Shown: positions 1-10,400, numbered from the stretch's first letter. The stretch is 64,000 nt of DNA from Stenogyne calaminthoides (GCA_037126765.1 JBBCBC010000012.1:310001-374000); one strand, 5' to 3'. Made by a program: numbers and translations. The notes: generated from the sequence alone by a model not told the origin.

Positions 1-62
1 TATTTATTTATGTTACAAATTTTGATGTTAATTTACTTCTTTTTTATTCTTTATTATCAGGA

Positions 63-425
63 CATGATGATAAAAAAAGAGACGAGTATATTGAGCTTGG
101 AATTGAGAAGATTGAAGAAGATATAGTCCTTGAAGTATTGGGTCACGGGTCAGGATATAGAAAAGGTATTGGTTACCGTCCACAGCCTCCAAGTAAACGC
201 AGCTCGTTGTAAGATACCTCTAGTGAATATAAAGATGAGCTAGAAGACACAATAGAAGAGTTGCAGGAGTGTAAAGCTAAGGTGCAAGAACTTCAAACAC
301 AAGTAACTGATTTGAAAGACGAGCTTGTCTGCAAGAAAATGCAAATTTCACAAAGACAACTCTCCGCGCAAGGTGTAGCTCTCAACAAACTAATGGCTAT
401 GTTCAACAATGAAGAGATGGAATGA
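63..425 (+). pseudogene. En/Spm-like transposon protein, C-terminal exon
   Basis: A frame opens after a splice-acceptor-like TTATTATCAG at 51-60. It contains the motif VLGHGSGYRKGIGYRPQPPS, which resembles the conserved tail of plant Ptta/En/Spm transposase-family proteins, the TnpA-like partner of the CACTA transposase. An in-frame TAA at 210-212 interrupts it. The same frame then continues for about 70 codons, rich in Glu, Lys and Leu, with a heptad-like pattern (coiled coil) to TGA at 423-425. Such tails usually mediate oligomerisation. The upstream exons are outside the window. The stop may be the real end of the protein with the following frame left over by chance, but the length and coiled-coil composition favour a broken longer exon. 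Confidence 0.6.
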
Positions 426-1332
426 TAAAGGTTAGCTTCTATTCTTCTATATCTATTTATATAATGTGTATGCCTTCTCCCCCAAACTTGTGTGTGTGAT
501 ATTGGATTATGTATGTGTAGATCTTTTTTTTTTTTTTGTGTTTTAAAGTAGTGGCGGTGGGTTACTTTAGTGTACTGTTTTTCTGGTCATTAGCTTTCAT
601 GGGTTGTTCTTAGTTTGACGTTAGAATCAATAACCTAGTTTTTGAGAATATGATTATGATTTTTTAGTATTTTAGCAGGCTCTTGTGTTAAAAAAGCTGC
701 CTAAAATCGATTCTTGCTGAATGGTAGTGTTGTCTAATTTGCTTATTGGTGTTGGTAATTTTGTGAACAATAAGACTTGGGGTTTTGGAATTGGAGAATT
801 AACATTAATCACCTAGATAATATTGTATACATGTATAAAATCTAATTCTGCCCAAAGGTTTTGTGGTGATGCCTAGGGAATAAATTATAATTTCATATCC
901 TTGTTTCTGATTTCTTTTTGTTGTGTATCTTTGCTTGAAATTTCTTCATGTGTTAACCTTTTCCTTACAATATTAGGTACAGTTCTCTGTGTACTTATTA
1001 TATTTTATTACGATCTTTTCTTTATTTATTAGTGTAAATTTAGAAGCAGTGTAAAATCTAAATTTAGGGCAGTGGGCATTGTGAATGCCCAATGAGTAGA
1101 ATGTAGTTTTCTTCTTTTTTGCTGCTGTAAAAAGTGAGTAATGTGGTTTGAAAACAGATGATTAATTATATGTTGCACTTGTGAATTCTATCAGCTCTGG
1201 TTTATTGGAATTGAAAATGCATTCTGCATCCGTGGTTTGGGAAAAAGTTGTAAAACAGAATTGATAAATAGGTTTTGAAGCCCAAGTTCAATGTTTAGAT
1301 CTAGGGGGATTCTAATTTGAATAAGGAGAGCC

Positions 1333-1479
1333 ATGAGTTCTGTTTCACTTAAAGAATGGCCTAAAAGTTGGTATCCGAAGACCCTTTTATCTATTATTGC
1401 TGTAATTGGTGGGCTTGCCATATTCTTACTGCTTGCTTCAACTCTCTTGGTGTCACAACCTATTGGTTCTACCCAACGG
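1333..1479 (+). pseudogene. Probable captured exon with an N-terminal membrane anchor
   Basis: The frame starts with ATG at 1333 and encodes 49 residues ending at a donor-like CGG/GTATTT (GT at 1480-1481). Residues 1-14 are polar and carry SLKEWPKSWYPK. Residues about 17-42 form one long hydrophobic helix (LLSIIAVIGGLAIFLLLAS), followed by a short polar segment. This is the shape of a signal anchor of a type II membrane protein, as in many plant Golgi enzymes. I do not recognise the gene. No convincing second exon follows within the element. Its place between the CACTA coding tail and the subterminal array suggests a host gene fragment carried by the transposon. It could instead be a chance open frame. 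Confidence 0.4.
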
Positions 1480-2559
1480 GTATTTTGTGTTGCTTCTGTG
1501 TTTTTCATTCATATCAATTATTGATAATTTGATATACCCTACAACATTATATTCATTTGATATATTAACACATGACATCAACATTTGAAAATGGCCACTC
1601 TTAATAGATAATGTGTTCTTCTCTCTTTGGTTAATGGAATCTTACCCATATTAGAGGATTTCAATTCTTTTTTATGTGTGATTATTCGTAAACATGCTTG
1701 TACAAATAAAGAAGAAAGTTTATTTTCCCTTTTCTTTTAAACCTTTTGACACACTTCTTTGTATTGTTTTCCTGAGTTAGCAATATTACAAATTATAGCA
1801 TCATATATGTAAATGCAGTATGTTTATATAATTTCTCTACTTAATTAGCAACCTTCAATCTCCTGGTATTTTGGCTATTAGAAGTAGCAAGAGAGGACAT
1901 AATTCATTTTCGCATCGCATGAACTATGACATAAGTGTTGATATTTCTGGTACTTGTTAAATTGTTGTTATTCTTACATCCTTATTCATTCTTTAACTCA
2001 TTTGTTTTTATGCTGTTCCAATTGTTCCTCCTTTCAGGTTGTTGTACATCAATTCACATTTTACACTCTTGTCTTCTTTGAGAGTTTAAGTCTAATTGAA
2101 TAGGCATGTTTTACTTTTTCGGTTTATCCCTATATTCAGTTCCTAATGTCTATCAAATACATGGTTTCTTTTATGTCCATGCATTAGTTTTGGTCATGCA
2201 GTCCACTGGTCTTCACTCTGATTACTTTTCATCATTTTCTTTTTTATAGGAGATATCTATCGGATAGAAGATTTCATTATCGTCTTTGGAAGAGGAAGGA
2301 ACATCATGGAAATAAGTTATACAAAGGACATTTTTTAATGCTTTTAGTTTTTTATTTCATCTAATGATAACAAATATTGTTTAACTTTTCAATTTTGCTT
2401 GAATGCTTTTTTTTAATGCAAATTAATTTTTTTTATTTAGTTTTGTTGTGATGTTTTTTTCTATTACATTTAGTAATTTAAATTAGTTTATCACGGCTAT
2501 TTGTATGATCACTTATTAATTTAATATATAAAATTCAAATAATTCTTTAATAAATTTAA

Positions 2560-3463
2560 TCATTTCTAGATTGTCACAATAAGTATTACTTTTATGATGA
2601 AAAATAATATTGTCACTAGATACTAACTAGTAATGACGATACCATAGTTTTTTTAAAGACAATTATCATCTTCATCACTAAACAATATTTTATTACGCAA
2701 AATATTGTCACTAGATACTAATTAGTAATGACGATATATGTTATCACTATACCATAATTTTTTAATGACAATTATCATCTTCGTCACTAGACAATATTTT
2801 ATTATGACAAAAATATTTTGTCACTATTTTCATATTTTTTAACGACGCAAAATATTTGGTCACTATAGCCTTATTTTTTGTGACGAATTGTATTGTCACT
2901 ATATAATAAAATATTTGTCACTCTAGTGTAATTCTTTCTTGACGAAAATTTTGAAAAAATGACAAAATTTATGTTGTCACTGTAACTAAACTTTTCGTGA
3001 TGGTTATCGTACTCGTCACTAAATATTATATTATACCGACAAAAATAATGTCACCATTTCCCCATCATTTTTTGACAATAGAACTTTTGTCACGAAATGT
3101 AACTTATTGGTGATAAATTATTTCGTCATTATACATGTACATAAATAGTGGCAATCATTATTTCGTCACGATATAAATCAAATTGTCATGTAAAGATAAA
3201 CTTTTAGTGACAAAACATCATATTCAATGGCGAAATTTGAAGCCAAATGTGACGTTTTATTTGTCACTATAGATGGAATGATATAGCGACAATGACCTTT
3301 AGCGTCATCAAAAGATAACTTTAGATGACGAATTTAAATAACGTCACATTTACCTAATATGACACACTTTAGGTGACGTTCTTTGTGACGAAAAAATTTC
3401 GTCATCAAACACCTTTTGTGACAAAAAATGATGATTTTATGACGAAATTTGTCGTCGCGATTT
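2560..3463. repeat. CACTA subterminal repeat array
   Basis: About 900 bp of short motifs in both orientations, mainly TGACG/CGTCA, GTCACTA and TTTCGTCA. They recur every few tens of bases. A longer unit beginning GTCACTAGATACTAA occurs twice, near 2614 and 2706. In En/Spm-type elements such subterminal repeats bind the TnpA-like protein and bring the ends together. No coding frame of note is present. Confidence 0.75.
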
Positions 3464-3465
3464 AT

Positions 3466-3481
3466 CAAATTTCTTGTAGTG
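3466..3481 (-). repeat. CACTA terminal inverted repeat (right)
   Basis: Read on the minus strand this is CACTACAAGAAATTTG, the standard CACTA terminus. The partner repeat would be left of the window. Confidence 0.85.
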
Positions 3482-3484
3482 CCA

Positions 3485-4886
3485 TGTGAAAGAGAGGCCA
3501 AAATGGAGTGTACCCTTGACATAACGAAGGATTTACTTCACTGCTAAGAAGTGGTCATCAGTAGGCGAGTGAAGGAATTGACTGACTGAATTAACCACAT
3601 ACGAAAGATCAGGACGAGTGATGGTTAAATATTGAAGAGCCCCAACAAGAGATCTGTACAAAGTTGGATCACGGAATGGGACACCATCACTGACAAGGGA
3701 TTCACCGGCCGCAAGAGATGTGGAGACGACTTAGAGTCTAGAAGCTCAGCTCGCTCGAGAATGTCGTGAGCATACTTAGCTTGGCCAACAAATAATCCAT
3801 CGGATGTATAAGAAACTTCAAGGCCAAGAAAGTAATTAAGACGCCCAAGATCCTTGATAGCAAATTCTCGATGAGTGAGAGAAATAAAATCCCGTAACAA
3901 GGAGGAGTCATTCCCTGTGACAATAATTTCATCTACTTCCATCAATAAGTATATGATAGATGTACCTTGATGAAAGTGTAATAGAGATGAATCACAATGG
4001 CTCTGAAGAAAACCCAAACCAGAGAGATGTGAATTGAAACGCTGAAACCAAGCTAGCGGGGCCTGACGAAGACCATATAATGCCTTCTTCAACCGGCATA
4101 CATGACCGGGAAAACAAGGGTCCACGAATCCAGGAGGTTGCGCTATGAAAACTGGTTTGTCAAGAATACCATTAAGGAATACATTTTTTACGTCAAGCTG
4201 ATGAAGAACCCAATTATTCTGAACAGATAAAGCCAAAATAATACGAACATTGGCAGCTTTGACAATAAGGATGAATGTATGATGAAAATCAATACTTGGA
4301 ACCTGAGTGAAGCCCTGAGCAACAAAGCGAGCTTTATGACTCTCAATAGACCCATCGACATGAAACTTAGCGTGGAAAACCCACTTCGAGCCAACGATAT
4401 TAGTGCTCGGAGAACGAGGCGCTAGATCCCACGTGTTTTCGAACATAGAGAATCAATCTCGTCTTGTATAGCAGCAAGCCATTCTGGATGCTTAGCAGTG
4501 GACTTGAAACCACGAGGCTCAGTGGTGGCAACAAGAGCAGAGAGGAGAGCGGTCGAAGCCAAGTCATCAGGATATCTCGGCTTGAATACACCAGCCCGGG
4601 CTCTCGTGATCATGGGATGAGATGGAAGCATCACAGGGGCTGGTGGTGGCTGGACCAGAGCAAAGGGCTCGACAGGGGGCTGGACGGGCTGCGGATCCGG
4701 AGCAGGGGGCTCGGCAGGGACCGGGCAAGGTTGTGCAGGTGCTGGAGTTGGCTCGGTGGGGGTTGGATGTGGCAAGCAAGCCTCGGCGGAGTCATCAGGC
4801 GCAAGGGCCGGGGCCATCAGCTTGCAGACTGGTGCTGGTGCTGAAGGCAAGACGCGCACTGGCGCTGTGTCGGATTTGCTGGGCAT
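3485..4886 (-). pseudogene. Copia polyprotein remnant (linker, RT, start of RNase H)
   Basis: Two overlapping frames (4886-4422 and 4446-3625) join through a frameshift near 4440. The first encodes a Pro/Ala-rich linker ending in HPMITRARAG and the lead-in to RT. The second carries copia RT landmarks in order: KWVFHAKF, KARFVAQGFTQ, QLDVKNVFLNG, PPGFVDP, LKKALYGLRQAP and AIKDLGRLNYFLGLEV. The catalytic YVDD is replaced by EVDE, so the RT is dead. Past 3625 another frame reads into RNase H (SYVVNSVSQFLHSPTDDHF) with a stop, up to the CACTA end. The motif style resembles the Retrofit/Ale group, which is an inference. It resembles element A more than the other elements here. Confidence 0.8.
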
Positions 4887-4930
4887 GAGGCCGGGACGGG
4901 CGGGCAGTGAGCAGTCCGTGGCGTCCTAAA
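3485..4930 (-). mobile_element. Ty1/copia fragment H, truncated at both ends
   Basis: Minus-strand copia sequence holding the proline-rich linker and reverse transcriptase, and the beginning of the RNase H region. The RNase H part stops where the CACTA terminus begins (3481), so the CACTA insertion probably split it. The upstream side fades out near 4930 into AT-rich DNA without an LTR. The GC-rich block at 4600-4930 is the Pro/Ala-rich linker, not a CpG island. Confidence 0.8.
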
Positions 4931-5390
4931 TTCCGTCACATTGTAATGTTGTTGGCTGACATGAGTCATGACATAAGAGAAATATACAGTTATCAATTTT
5001 ATAACATACGTTTCATTCTTTTTTAATAATTTTAACACATAATATTTTTCACGCAAATCAATATATACGGATAATCAAATTAGTTGAAAGCATAGCTTAT
5101 TTTTCAAAATGATCAAATCACAAAATAAATCAAACTTAAAATCAGTATATTTTAGATTTTTTCCTTTTAGTTTTGTAAGTTGCCTTATAAGGCTTTTAGT
5201 TCGGCGAATTACACCGATTGATTTTATATATTTTGCAAAATTCTTGGCCCATGATAATTATTGATGTTGTATGTATGCAAAATACTGATTGCTACCTGTG
5301 CACATATTTTTTTTTACGCAAATTCTCCAATAATACTTGCTCATAGTATACAGTTCATATCATTACTTATATAGACTAGTACCTATAAGC
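4931..5390. other. AT-rich intergenic DNA, nothing recognised
   Basis: No sustained reading frame, LTR or repeat structure is visible between the copia fragment and the MITE. Confidence 0.5.
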
Positions 5391-5485
5391 TACTCCATTC
5401 GTCCCGGAAGAATCTGAGCTAATTTTTCGGCGCAGAAAATAAGAAAACTTACTTTATACTTTATGGGGAGAGGTAGAAATGACAA

Positions 5486-5552
5486 TGAAAGAATTTCGTC
5501 TCTTCTTGTAGAGAGGTTCGAGAATAATCAATTTATTTAATTTCCCTCAACA
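5486..5552 (-). repeat. TRIM 3' LTR
   Basis: 67 bp. On the minus strand it begins TGTTGAGG and ends TTCTTTCA. It matches the other LTR apart from a short indel of about 12 bp and a few substitutions. Confidence 0.8.
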
Positions 5553-5676
5553 TTCCCCCTCACTCGTGGGTCGAATAATTGCCTCTGCCCTCTGAAGAAG
5601 AGACCCAACAAGTGGACAATTTAAATGGGTGAAGTGTTTTCCACAGGAATCGAACCCATAATCTGGGCGAGCCTAA

Positions 5677-5688
5677 GCTCTGATACCA
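5677..5688 (-). promoter_or_regulatory. TRIM primer binding site (tRNA-iMet)
   Basis: Minus strand TGGTATCAGAGC, complementary to the 3' end of plant initiator-Met tRNA, directly next to the LTR. Confidence 0.85.
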
Positions 5689-5768
5689 TGAAATAATTTC
5701 GTCTCATCTAAAAGTCCGAACTTGTAGAGAGGGTCGGGAATAATCTATTTATTTAATTTTCCTCAACG
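5689..5768 (-). repeat. TRIM 5' LTR
   Basis: 80 bp on the minus strand, ending in CA directly before the tRNA-Met primer site. It begins CGTTGAGG, so the expected first base T has changed to C. Confidence 0.8.
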
Positions 5769-6332
5769 GACAATAAATGTGTATTGTAAGGTTATAAGTT
5801 GAGAAAATTGTGTCCATTTTTTAGTGTGCAAAGTCTTATGGGACAGACCAAAAAGGAAAGTATGTTAAATCTTCTGGAGCGGAGCGAGTATAACATTTAA
5901 TGTTATGATCTCAATTTATAAATGTAATTATATCAATTAATAAGTATAGTTGTATAAATTTTATACTATGAATAAATTTTACAGAAAACCTACTCATTTT
6001 TTTATATTATTCAATCGGAGAAATGTGATTGATTGCCTTATTTTAAGATTTTTTAAGAATAAATATTCAAAATATTTAAATGTGGATTTAATACATTCAT
6101 AAAAAAATAAAATGAAAATATTATTTGTGTCGGCTGCAATCGATAATCATTAGCATGGTCCAGAGTCCAGACTTTGAATTTTGGAAAAAAAGACAACTTA
6201 CAAGAAGAAAAAAAAAAACCTATAATTTATTCATTTTAACTAATTTTGTGATTTGACCATTTTCAAAATTTATTCTTTTAACTAATTTGATTATTTTATG
6301 GGTAGTTGTTTGATGGAAATATGTTAAAAAAA

Positions 6333-6443
6333 TTGGTAAAAATGAATAATATGTGATAAAATTGATCAGCCAAAGAAGCATCTGCCCACCGTTCGGTCAC
6401 AGACACAAATTGGTAAAAATGAATAATATGTGATAAAATTGAT
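6333..6443. repeat. Direct repeat of 35 bp, two copies
   Basis: The segment beginning ATTGGTAAAAATGAATAATA occurs at 6333-6367 and again, unchanged, at 6409-6443, separated by about 40 bp. Confidence 0.7.
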
Positions 6444-6924
6444 AACTTAGACATTTCGATGCCACGATAGCTATAGACAACATGATAATTCGATAGTCAC
6501 AAAACTCGTCTGTTGTCAGAATTTGAAAGAATATAATTAAGATTATAGTATTAAATGCAATTAATATTAATGAATAATGGTAGTGATATTAATTCATAAG
6601 AGTAATAATATTAATTTTATACTACGAATCAAGTTTTATAGGAGAGTTTGTGTATGTATATACACACAAAAAAATAAACTTGGGGTATGAGCGAATTACA
6701 TGGATCAATAATATTGTGAAATTAAATATAAGTAGGGCTTTGTGTAATTGTGGTGGACATTAATAATATTGTGAGATGGTCCAGTGTAGTACAATGAGAT
6801 GGCCTCTGTCATGTTCTTACATAAAGTTATGTACATGGATTTGACATGTATATCAATCTCAATATAGACGGATGAACCGTGAAATTCAAATACATTTTTT
6901 ATATAAATATTTTTTTTATTAATA

Positions 6925-7374
6925 TAAATTATATATTTTAATATAAATAAATTGTATATTTTAAAAATATACTTTAATTATATAGCATGAGACCTAAGAA
7001 AATTAAAATTGATTCATTTCGTTCAAAATTATAGGAAAACGCGAACATATCACCCATGAACAATTGTCGTTTGGAAAATATTTGTTAGTGTGTATGTGAA
7101 ATGCTATGCAAAGATGTCGGATGTTAAAATCAAGACTTATAATAATGTATTTTTTAAGCTAACAATTTGTTTCTATTTAAAACGAACAACTTGTTTCATA
7201 AACACAAATTGCACGTTTTAATGTAAATAAGTTGTATGTTTCAAAAATACACTTGAACCGCACAGCATGAGATCTACTGAAATTAAATTTGATTCGTTTC
7301 CTTCAAATTTACAGGACAATACAAAAACATATCACCCATGAATAGCTGTTGTTTGGAAAAATATTTGTTAGTGT
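6925..7374. repeat. Diverged duplication of about 170 bp
   Basis: 6925-7093 and 7206-7374 share a colinear series of motifs: ATAAATAA/GTTGTAT, GCATGAGA(C/T)CTA, ACATATCACCCATGAA and TTTGGAAAATATTTGTTAGTGTG. They differ by many substitutions. No coding content. Confidence 0.6.
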
Positions 7375-7542
7375 GCAACTAAAATTGAATTAACATGAAC
7401 TTTATGTCAACACTTATTAGTTATTCCCAGTTTTATCCAGCTAGCTACGTATAGAAAACTATGGCAATGCTCGAAATTAGTTCTTAGTAGCAGAGTATAC
7501 AATAGATGAATAAATCATGAATAAATATTAGACCAAGATCCT

Positions 7543-7544
<2 letters not shown>

Positions 7545-7576
<32 letters not shown>
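7545..7576. repeat. T(32) homopolymer
   Basis: Uninterrupted run of T. It could be the poly(A) tail of an old minus-strand retroposon, but no body is recognisable. Confidence 0.6.
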
Positions 7577-7581
<5 letters not shown>

Positions 7582-8131
7582 GAACCCAAGTTTTATGGTG
7601 GTCGGTGAGAAAATTTAAGTTGAGGCAATAAACTTCTTACCTAATGGATTGGGTAAGAAACTTTTTTCATTTTGGAATTTGGGTATTTATATACCTTTCC
7701 TCTTTTATATTTGTAGAAATTTCTTGCATGCAATGCAAGTAAATGTTCGAACCATGACATATCTTAACATTGTCCAACAGAGATGGAGGAAGACTTACCA
7801 AATGTACAAGTGATCTTGACAATTTATTCAAAGATCAAAACTTGAAGATGATAGTCAAAAGTTCCAAAGATCAAAACAGATAAGTTGAACCATGATGAAT
7901 GTTATGATGCAAGAGTAATGTTCAAATGCAGAAAAGAATAGTCATATAATTCATCAACAAAAAATGAACAACTTCAATCAGCATTGGGCAGAAAAAACAA
8001 TCAATCTAATTTTATTTCATATCCAATCTCTTTACATTAATCTGCCAATAATAATCAGTTAAAACTAGAGCAGGGCAAAATCCCCAACTTTTCTGTACTA
8101 AAACAGAGACTATAACCTCATCAAATACTCT

Positions 8132-9304
8132 CTACATTCCTACATGAATCCCAAAACTACTAACATGATCATATTTCCTTCTTTTCAATAAAATTTCTGC
8201 TGGAATCTCCATTGATTCGTCGTAATACCCCTTTTCTTCATCACAGCTCGTCACAAGATCATGATCCGTATTCCCATCATCTTCCCAAGAGCATGAAGAA
8301 AATGAACCCTCCTCATCTCCATCGCTCCACTCATCACAGCTCTCGGAAACCAGAGTAATTGATCCAATGTCATTCAACGCAAACCCCTCCGATTCTTGTA
8401 TTTTTTCATCATCATCAAGACCTTCAAGAAACTTATGACACAACAGCATCTCAGCATTCCATCTAAACATAGGGTTCTTCACAAAACACCCCTTCAAAAA
8501 AGCCTTAGCCTCCTTCGATAACTCACTCGGAATCTTAACCAATTCATCCCCACCCCCAATCTTTCGCAGAATTCCGTCAGCTCCCAATTCCCTATCCCCA
8601 TCCCCATCAAACAGAGTTTTCCCAGTAAGCATCTCGAGAACAATACACCCAAACGCCCAAACATCACACGCCGATTCTTGCACATTATCAATCACAGCCT
8701 CAGGGGATAAGTACATTGGGGTACCCCTCCAATTGGATGCCTCCAATTTCCTCTTTTTCGAATTCCCCCTCTTTGTTAATCCAAAATCCCCAATTTTAGC
8801 CCTAAACCCTAAACCCCCAATTTTCTCAGCAAGCAAGATATTATCAGGTTTCAAATCACAATGCACATACCCTAACCTATGAACATGCTTCAAACCTCTG
8901 AGAATCGACCTAGCATAAACCTTAACCTCAAATTCCGGCAATCCACCCCATGATTTCTTAATCCTATCGGCTAAATTCCCACCTGAACAATATTCCAACA
9001 ACAGATTATACGCGATTAAACCATTATCACCCACAGTCGTCTCTGAACCATAAAACTCGATTAAATTAGGGCACCCTTTCAATTTACAGAGTACCTCCAT
9101 CTCCTTCTGGATTGAACTCGAAGACGAAACCTCCGCGGATTTCACGGCCATTACCGGCGGCAAACAGCTGTATTTCGAAGCCGGATTCTTCAAATTTGCC
9201 AAATAAACACGGCCGTAACTTCCTTTTCCGATCATCGAACCCCTGATCCATGCAACACCATCTCCGTATTCATTCACAACACCTAATTTCGTATTTCCTG
9301 TCAT
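8132..9304 (-). CDS. MAPKKK-like serine/threonine protein kinase
   Basis: A single exon of 390 codons with a complete kinase domain at about residues 19-285: glycine loop GKGSYGRV (26-33), catalytic Lys55 in MAVKSAE, HCDLKPDN with Asp150, DFG (173-175) and GTPMYLSPE (194-202). The layout, WIRG lead-in and lack of introns resemble the plant MAPKKK17/18/20 group, which phosphorylates MAPK kinases in stress and ABA signalling; that role is by family only. After the domain comes an acidic Ser/Asp/Glu-rich tail ending FGIHVGM. The start is the ATG at 9304. The frame stays open upstream to a TTG at 9409, which plants rarely use, and 9304 is the first in-frame ATG. Cys replaces the usual Arg before the catalytic Asp (HCD, a non-RD type kinase), so activation-loop phosphorylation may matter less. 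It appears intact, and a degraded second copy lies 3.8 kb away. Confidence 0.9.
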   Translation of the reverse strand: MTGNTKLGVVNEYGDGVAWIRGSMIGKGSYGRVYLANLKNPASKYSCLPPVMAVKSAEVSSSSSIQKEMEVLCKLKGCPNLIEFYGSETTVGDNGLIAYNLLLEYCSGGNLADRIKKSWGGLPEFEVKVYARSILRGLKHVHRLGYVHCDLKPDNILLAEKIGGLGFRAKIGDFGLTKRGNSKKRKLEASNWRGTPMYLSPEAVIDNVQESACDVWAFGCIVLEMLTGKTLFDGDGDRELGADGILRKIGGGDELVKIPSELSKEAKAFLKGCFVKNPMFRWNAEMLLCHKFLEGLDDDEKIQESEGFALNDIGSITLVSESCDEWSDGDEEGSFSSCSWEDDGNTDHDLVTSCDEEKGYYDESMEIPAEILLKRRKYDHVSSFGIHVGM

Positions 9305-9506
9305 CGTTTCTTCAGCAACGATCAAACGTGTGTGAATTTTGATGTATATACTCAATTTCCCTCCAAATTTGGGGGAACAAAAAGGAAGATAGGGAATATG
9401 CAGCAGCAATGAATATTGATGAAAACAGGGGAGTAGAAGGAAAGTTATTGAGTTTGATAATGGGAGTGTTTGTGATATTGTGGAAGTAAAAGGTAACTTG
9501 TTGAGT

Positions 9507-9514
9507 TTAAATAG
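9507..9514 (-). promoter_or_regulatory. Candidate TATA box of the kinase gene
   Basis: Minus strand TATTTAAA about 200 bp before the ATG, which would leave a 5' leader of roughly 170 nt. Identified by sequence and position only. Confidence 0.4.
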
Positions 9515-9760
9515 GAAAATTTAGGGTTGATTCGATAATGAAATTGTGAAGAATTATTCTTTTCTTTGCATTACCAAAAATTAATTAATAAATTTAATTT
9601 GCTAATAATTTTACAGAACTTAATTTATTGTTGCAAAATCTGTTACCGTTGAGTCAACTATTCGTTAATACTTGGGCCAAAAAAAAACTGGACCGAGTAT
9701 ATTTGTGTTTTATTTTATTTATACAGTAAATGTAGTATAAAAAATGGGCTATTTATTGTT

Positions 9761-10400
9761 TACATCCAAATGCACCGTACATTTATAATATATTTTTTAG
9801 AATTATGTCACTTGTTATATTGAAAGAAGTAATTTGTCAATACTGAATCATGCAAATATTAATATGAAAAAATAGTTCAGACTTATTCAATATAAAAAAA
9901 TGCATTTTAGGAATAATAAATTAGCGATTTTAAAATGTCTTATGAAAGACTGCGATCTTGACTTAGATCTGCATAAGACTTATTCTAAAAAATAAGGTGA
10001 ACTTGTTTTGAGTTTTCTTGTTGGTATACGAAATATTGCTGTTTAAGGAGTACTTGATTTTGTCTATAATTGTTATCTCAAAATCACACAACAATGATAT
10101 TTCATATGTACAATAACAATACTTAAAAAAATAAAAGATTAGTGTGAACTCAAATTTATTAAAGTTTTTACCTTATAAAATAGGCTAAATCTTGTATGCA
10201 TTGAATGTATTGCATTTTAGAACCATGCGACTTGTTATACTGAAAGATGCAATTTATTTACACGTGAATCGTATAATTATTTTTCTTTTACACTGGACCG
10301 TGCAATTATTTTTATAAAAAAATAATAAAATTATATTGTTTAATATAAAAAATTATATTATTCTAAAATACAATATAAGTGCATGATGCATCTGGATGTA
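9761..10400. mobile_element. Possible MITE of about 640 bp
   Basis: The left end TACATCCAAATGCACCGTAC is matched, inverted, by TACATCCAGATGCATCATGC at the right end (10400 downward). Similarity continues for about 40 bp into TTTTAGAAT, at roughly three quarters identity by eye. Inside, a motif CTTGTTATA(T/C)TGAAAGA occurs twice (near 9811 and 10231). No clear target duplication, and no coding capacity. The family is not recognised. Confidence 0.45.

Larger units (their letters stand above)
1..3481 (+). mobile_element. CACTA (En/Spm) transposon, right-hand part
   Basis: The right end reads TTTCTTGTAGTG at 3470-3481, the reverse complement of the canonical CACTACAAGAAA terminus. It is preceded by a long subterminal array of TGACG/CGTCA and GTCAC motifs, as in plant CACTA elements. 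The coding tail at 63-425 resembles an En/Spm-family protein. The left end lies outside the window, so the element is at least 3.5 kb. The 3-bp target duplication cannot be confirmed; 'cca' follows the terminus. Between the coding tail and the array (426-1332 and 1480-2559) the DNA is AT-rich, with one probable captured exon and no other clear gene. A short open stretch at about 2251-2350 follows a good acceptor (TTATAG) and could be a further exon, but I cannot identify it. The element landed inside or against an older copia fragment starting at 3485. Confidence 0.85.
5486..5768 (-). mobile_element. TRIM/SMART: 283-bp LTR retrotransposon without genes
   Basis: Two short direct repeats (5486-5552 and 5689-5768) act as LTRs. 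On the minus strand the first LTR (5768-5689) is followed at once by TGGTATCAGAGC (5688-5677), the initiator-Met tRNA primer site. The purine-rich GAGTGAGGGGGAATG precedes the second LTR as a polypurine tract. The target duplication gacaa is exact at 5481-5485 and 5769-5773. There are no genes, so it must have moved with enzymes from another element. It sits inside the MITE. Confidence 0.85.
5393..5888. mobile_element. Stowaway-like MITE (Tc1/mariner type), split by a TRIM
   Basis: The left end CTCCATTCGTCCCGGAAGA and the inverted right end CTCGCTCCGCTCCAGAAGA resemble the Stowaway terminus CTCCCTCCGTCC. Both ends are flanked by the expected TA duplication (5391-5392 and 5889-5890). Without the TRIM and its duplicated 5 bp the element would be about 208 bp. 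No coding capacity. Confidence 0.75.
5891..8131. other. AT-rich intergenic DNA with local duplications
   Basis: No convincing gene. It holds a 35-bp direct repeat (6333 and 6409), a diverged duplication (6925-7093 and 7206-7374) and a run of 32 T (7545-7576). A minus-strand AATAAA (8011-8016), about 115 nt past the kinase stop, is a candidate polyadenylation signal for that gene. Confidence 0.5.

Noticed and set aside
1191..1508. Minus-strand frame of 105 codons
   Set aside because: Overlaps the better-supported plus-strand exon and shows no recognisable protein features.
4464..4888. Plus-strand open frames rich in Gly, Arg and Trp
   Set aside because: They are the antisense of the GC-rich Pro/Ala linker of the copia fragment.
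7545..7800. SINE or LINE with poly(A) tail on the minus strand
   Set aside because: Only the T run and a GGGTTCAAATT box-like motif are present. The order of parts is wrong for a SINE and there is no target duplication.
9305..9409. Upstream extension of the kinase frame
   Set aside because: It starts at TTG, not ATG. The first in-frame ATG is at 9304 and the extension shows no kinase-family similarity.
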